Position numbers and translations under genes: made by a program. A stretch of DNA of 6,212 bases from Bacteroidetes bacterium QH_10_64_19 (GTDB lineage: Bacteria; Bacteroidota; Rhodothermia; Rhodothermales; Salinibacteraceae). The stretch spans positions 1-6,212 of the forward strand of contig PXSY01000166.1 of NCBI GenBank assembly GCA_003023125.1, written 5' to 3'. The notes below the pieces were generated by a model. The model was not told where the DNA came from and ran no database searches. It saw nothing but the letters and a program-made list of their open reading frames with translations. Below, piece after piece: positions 5,705 to 6,212 of this stretch; within the stretch, counting starts at the first letter, position 1; each line of letters starts with the position of its first letter.

Positions 5705-6212
5705 TTACGGGGCAATCTCCGGAACGTCCACCGAGACTTCCTCGGTCTCGGGCGGGGCCACCGGCACCTTGGACGAATCGTCGGCGGTGACCGGATCATC
5801 GGCGGCCTGCACCTCTACGGCGGCTCGCTTCTCCTCTACCGTTTCTAAAAGAAACTCGGTCGTGGGGGCGGTCTGCCGGAGGAACGGGTTGGGGAAAAAG
5901 CCGAGGACAAACATGAGCACGATGAGCGGGGCCATGAGCACAAACTCACGGGCGTTCAGATCCGGCATCTGCACATTGGCCTCGTGGGTCAGTTCGCCAA
6001 AGAAGGTGCGGTAGAGCATGTGCAACAGGTACATGGCCGCGAGGATGACGCCGCTGGTGGCGAAGGCGACCAGAATCGGACTGTCGATGACTGTGCTTTT
6101 AAACGACCCGAGCAGGATCAGAAACTCGCCCACGAATCCGTTGAGGCCCGGCAGTCCCGCGGACGCGAGTACGCTGATCACCATGAAGGTCGTGAGCACT
6201 GGCACCGACGTG
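5705..6212 (-). CDS. nuoM: NADH-quinone oxidoreductase subunit M (NuoM), C-terminal part
   Basis: The minus-strand frame is open from the right edge to a stop at 5705 and gives the last 168 residues. The start lies outside the window, and the GTG at 6205 is an internal valine codon. NuoM is a proton-pumping antiporter-like subunit of the complex I membrane arm. SAGLPGLNGFVGEFLILLGS matches the NuoM helix-12 block, whose glutamate is part of the proton path. Two more hydrophobic helices follow (PILVAFATSGVILAAMYLL and FVLMAPLIVLMFVLGFF), with LYRTFFGE between them, also typical of NuoM. After the normal end the protein continues with about 38 residues rich in Asp, Glu, Pro and Val, with 10 acidic and only one lysine. 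This tail is unusual and may be an adaptation to a salty cytoplasm. Confidence 0.93.
   Translation of the reverse strand, partial: TSVPVLTTFMVISVLASAGLPGLNGFVGEFLILLGSFKSTVIDSPILVAFATSGVILAAMYLLHMLYRTFFGELTHEANVQMPDLNAREFVLMAPLIVLMFVLGFFPNPFLRQTAPTTEFLLETVEEKRAAVEVQAADDPVTADDSSKVPVAPPETEEVSVDVPEIAP

Overview
The window is chromosomal DNA, GC-rich with acidic, Asp/Glu-rich proteins. It looks like a halophilic member of the Rhodothermota/Bacteroidota line, such as Salinibacter and relatives. That placement is an inference from protein style, from Shine-Dalgarno use that ranges from strong to absent, and from TTCAACC-type pyrimidine-rich intergenic repeats. No rRNA or marker gene confirms it. 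I see no insertion sequence, phage gene, CRISPR array, tRNA or defence system.

Left part (1-1497). The 3' end of a plus-strand membrane-protein gene faces a small minus-strand hypothetical gene across a hairpin-rich spacer. Next comes a minus-strand nicotinamidase gene (pncA, NAD salvage) with all its catalytic and metal-binding residues. A 176-base spacer separates pncA from a divergent gene.

Middle (1498-3781). A plus-strand class-3-type aldehyde dehydrogenase (481 aa) has a complete active site. It is followed by a convergent, apparently broken minus-strand gene whose two parts lie in different frames. The parts look like a PH-like domain with a SHOCT-like tail, probably missing an internal segment. 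Upstream of it is about 230 bases without a gene, bounded by an imperfect inverted repeat of TTCAACC-type tracts.

Right part (3782-6212). This is the distal end of a minus-strand respiratory complex I (nuo) cluster, in the order nuoM (partial), a pterin-4a-carbinolamine dehydratase gene, nuoN. NuoM and NuoN are antiporter-like proton-pumping subunits of the NADH:quinone oxidoreductase membrane arm. The dehydratase between them is a small soluble enzyme with no obvious part in complex I.

Most of the window is ordinary housekeeping content, and I found no convincing new system. The points most worth a second look are the broken gene, the dehydratase inside the nuo cluster, a possible structure that masks the nuoN ribosome-binding site, and the inverted repeat near 3555-3764.
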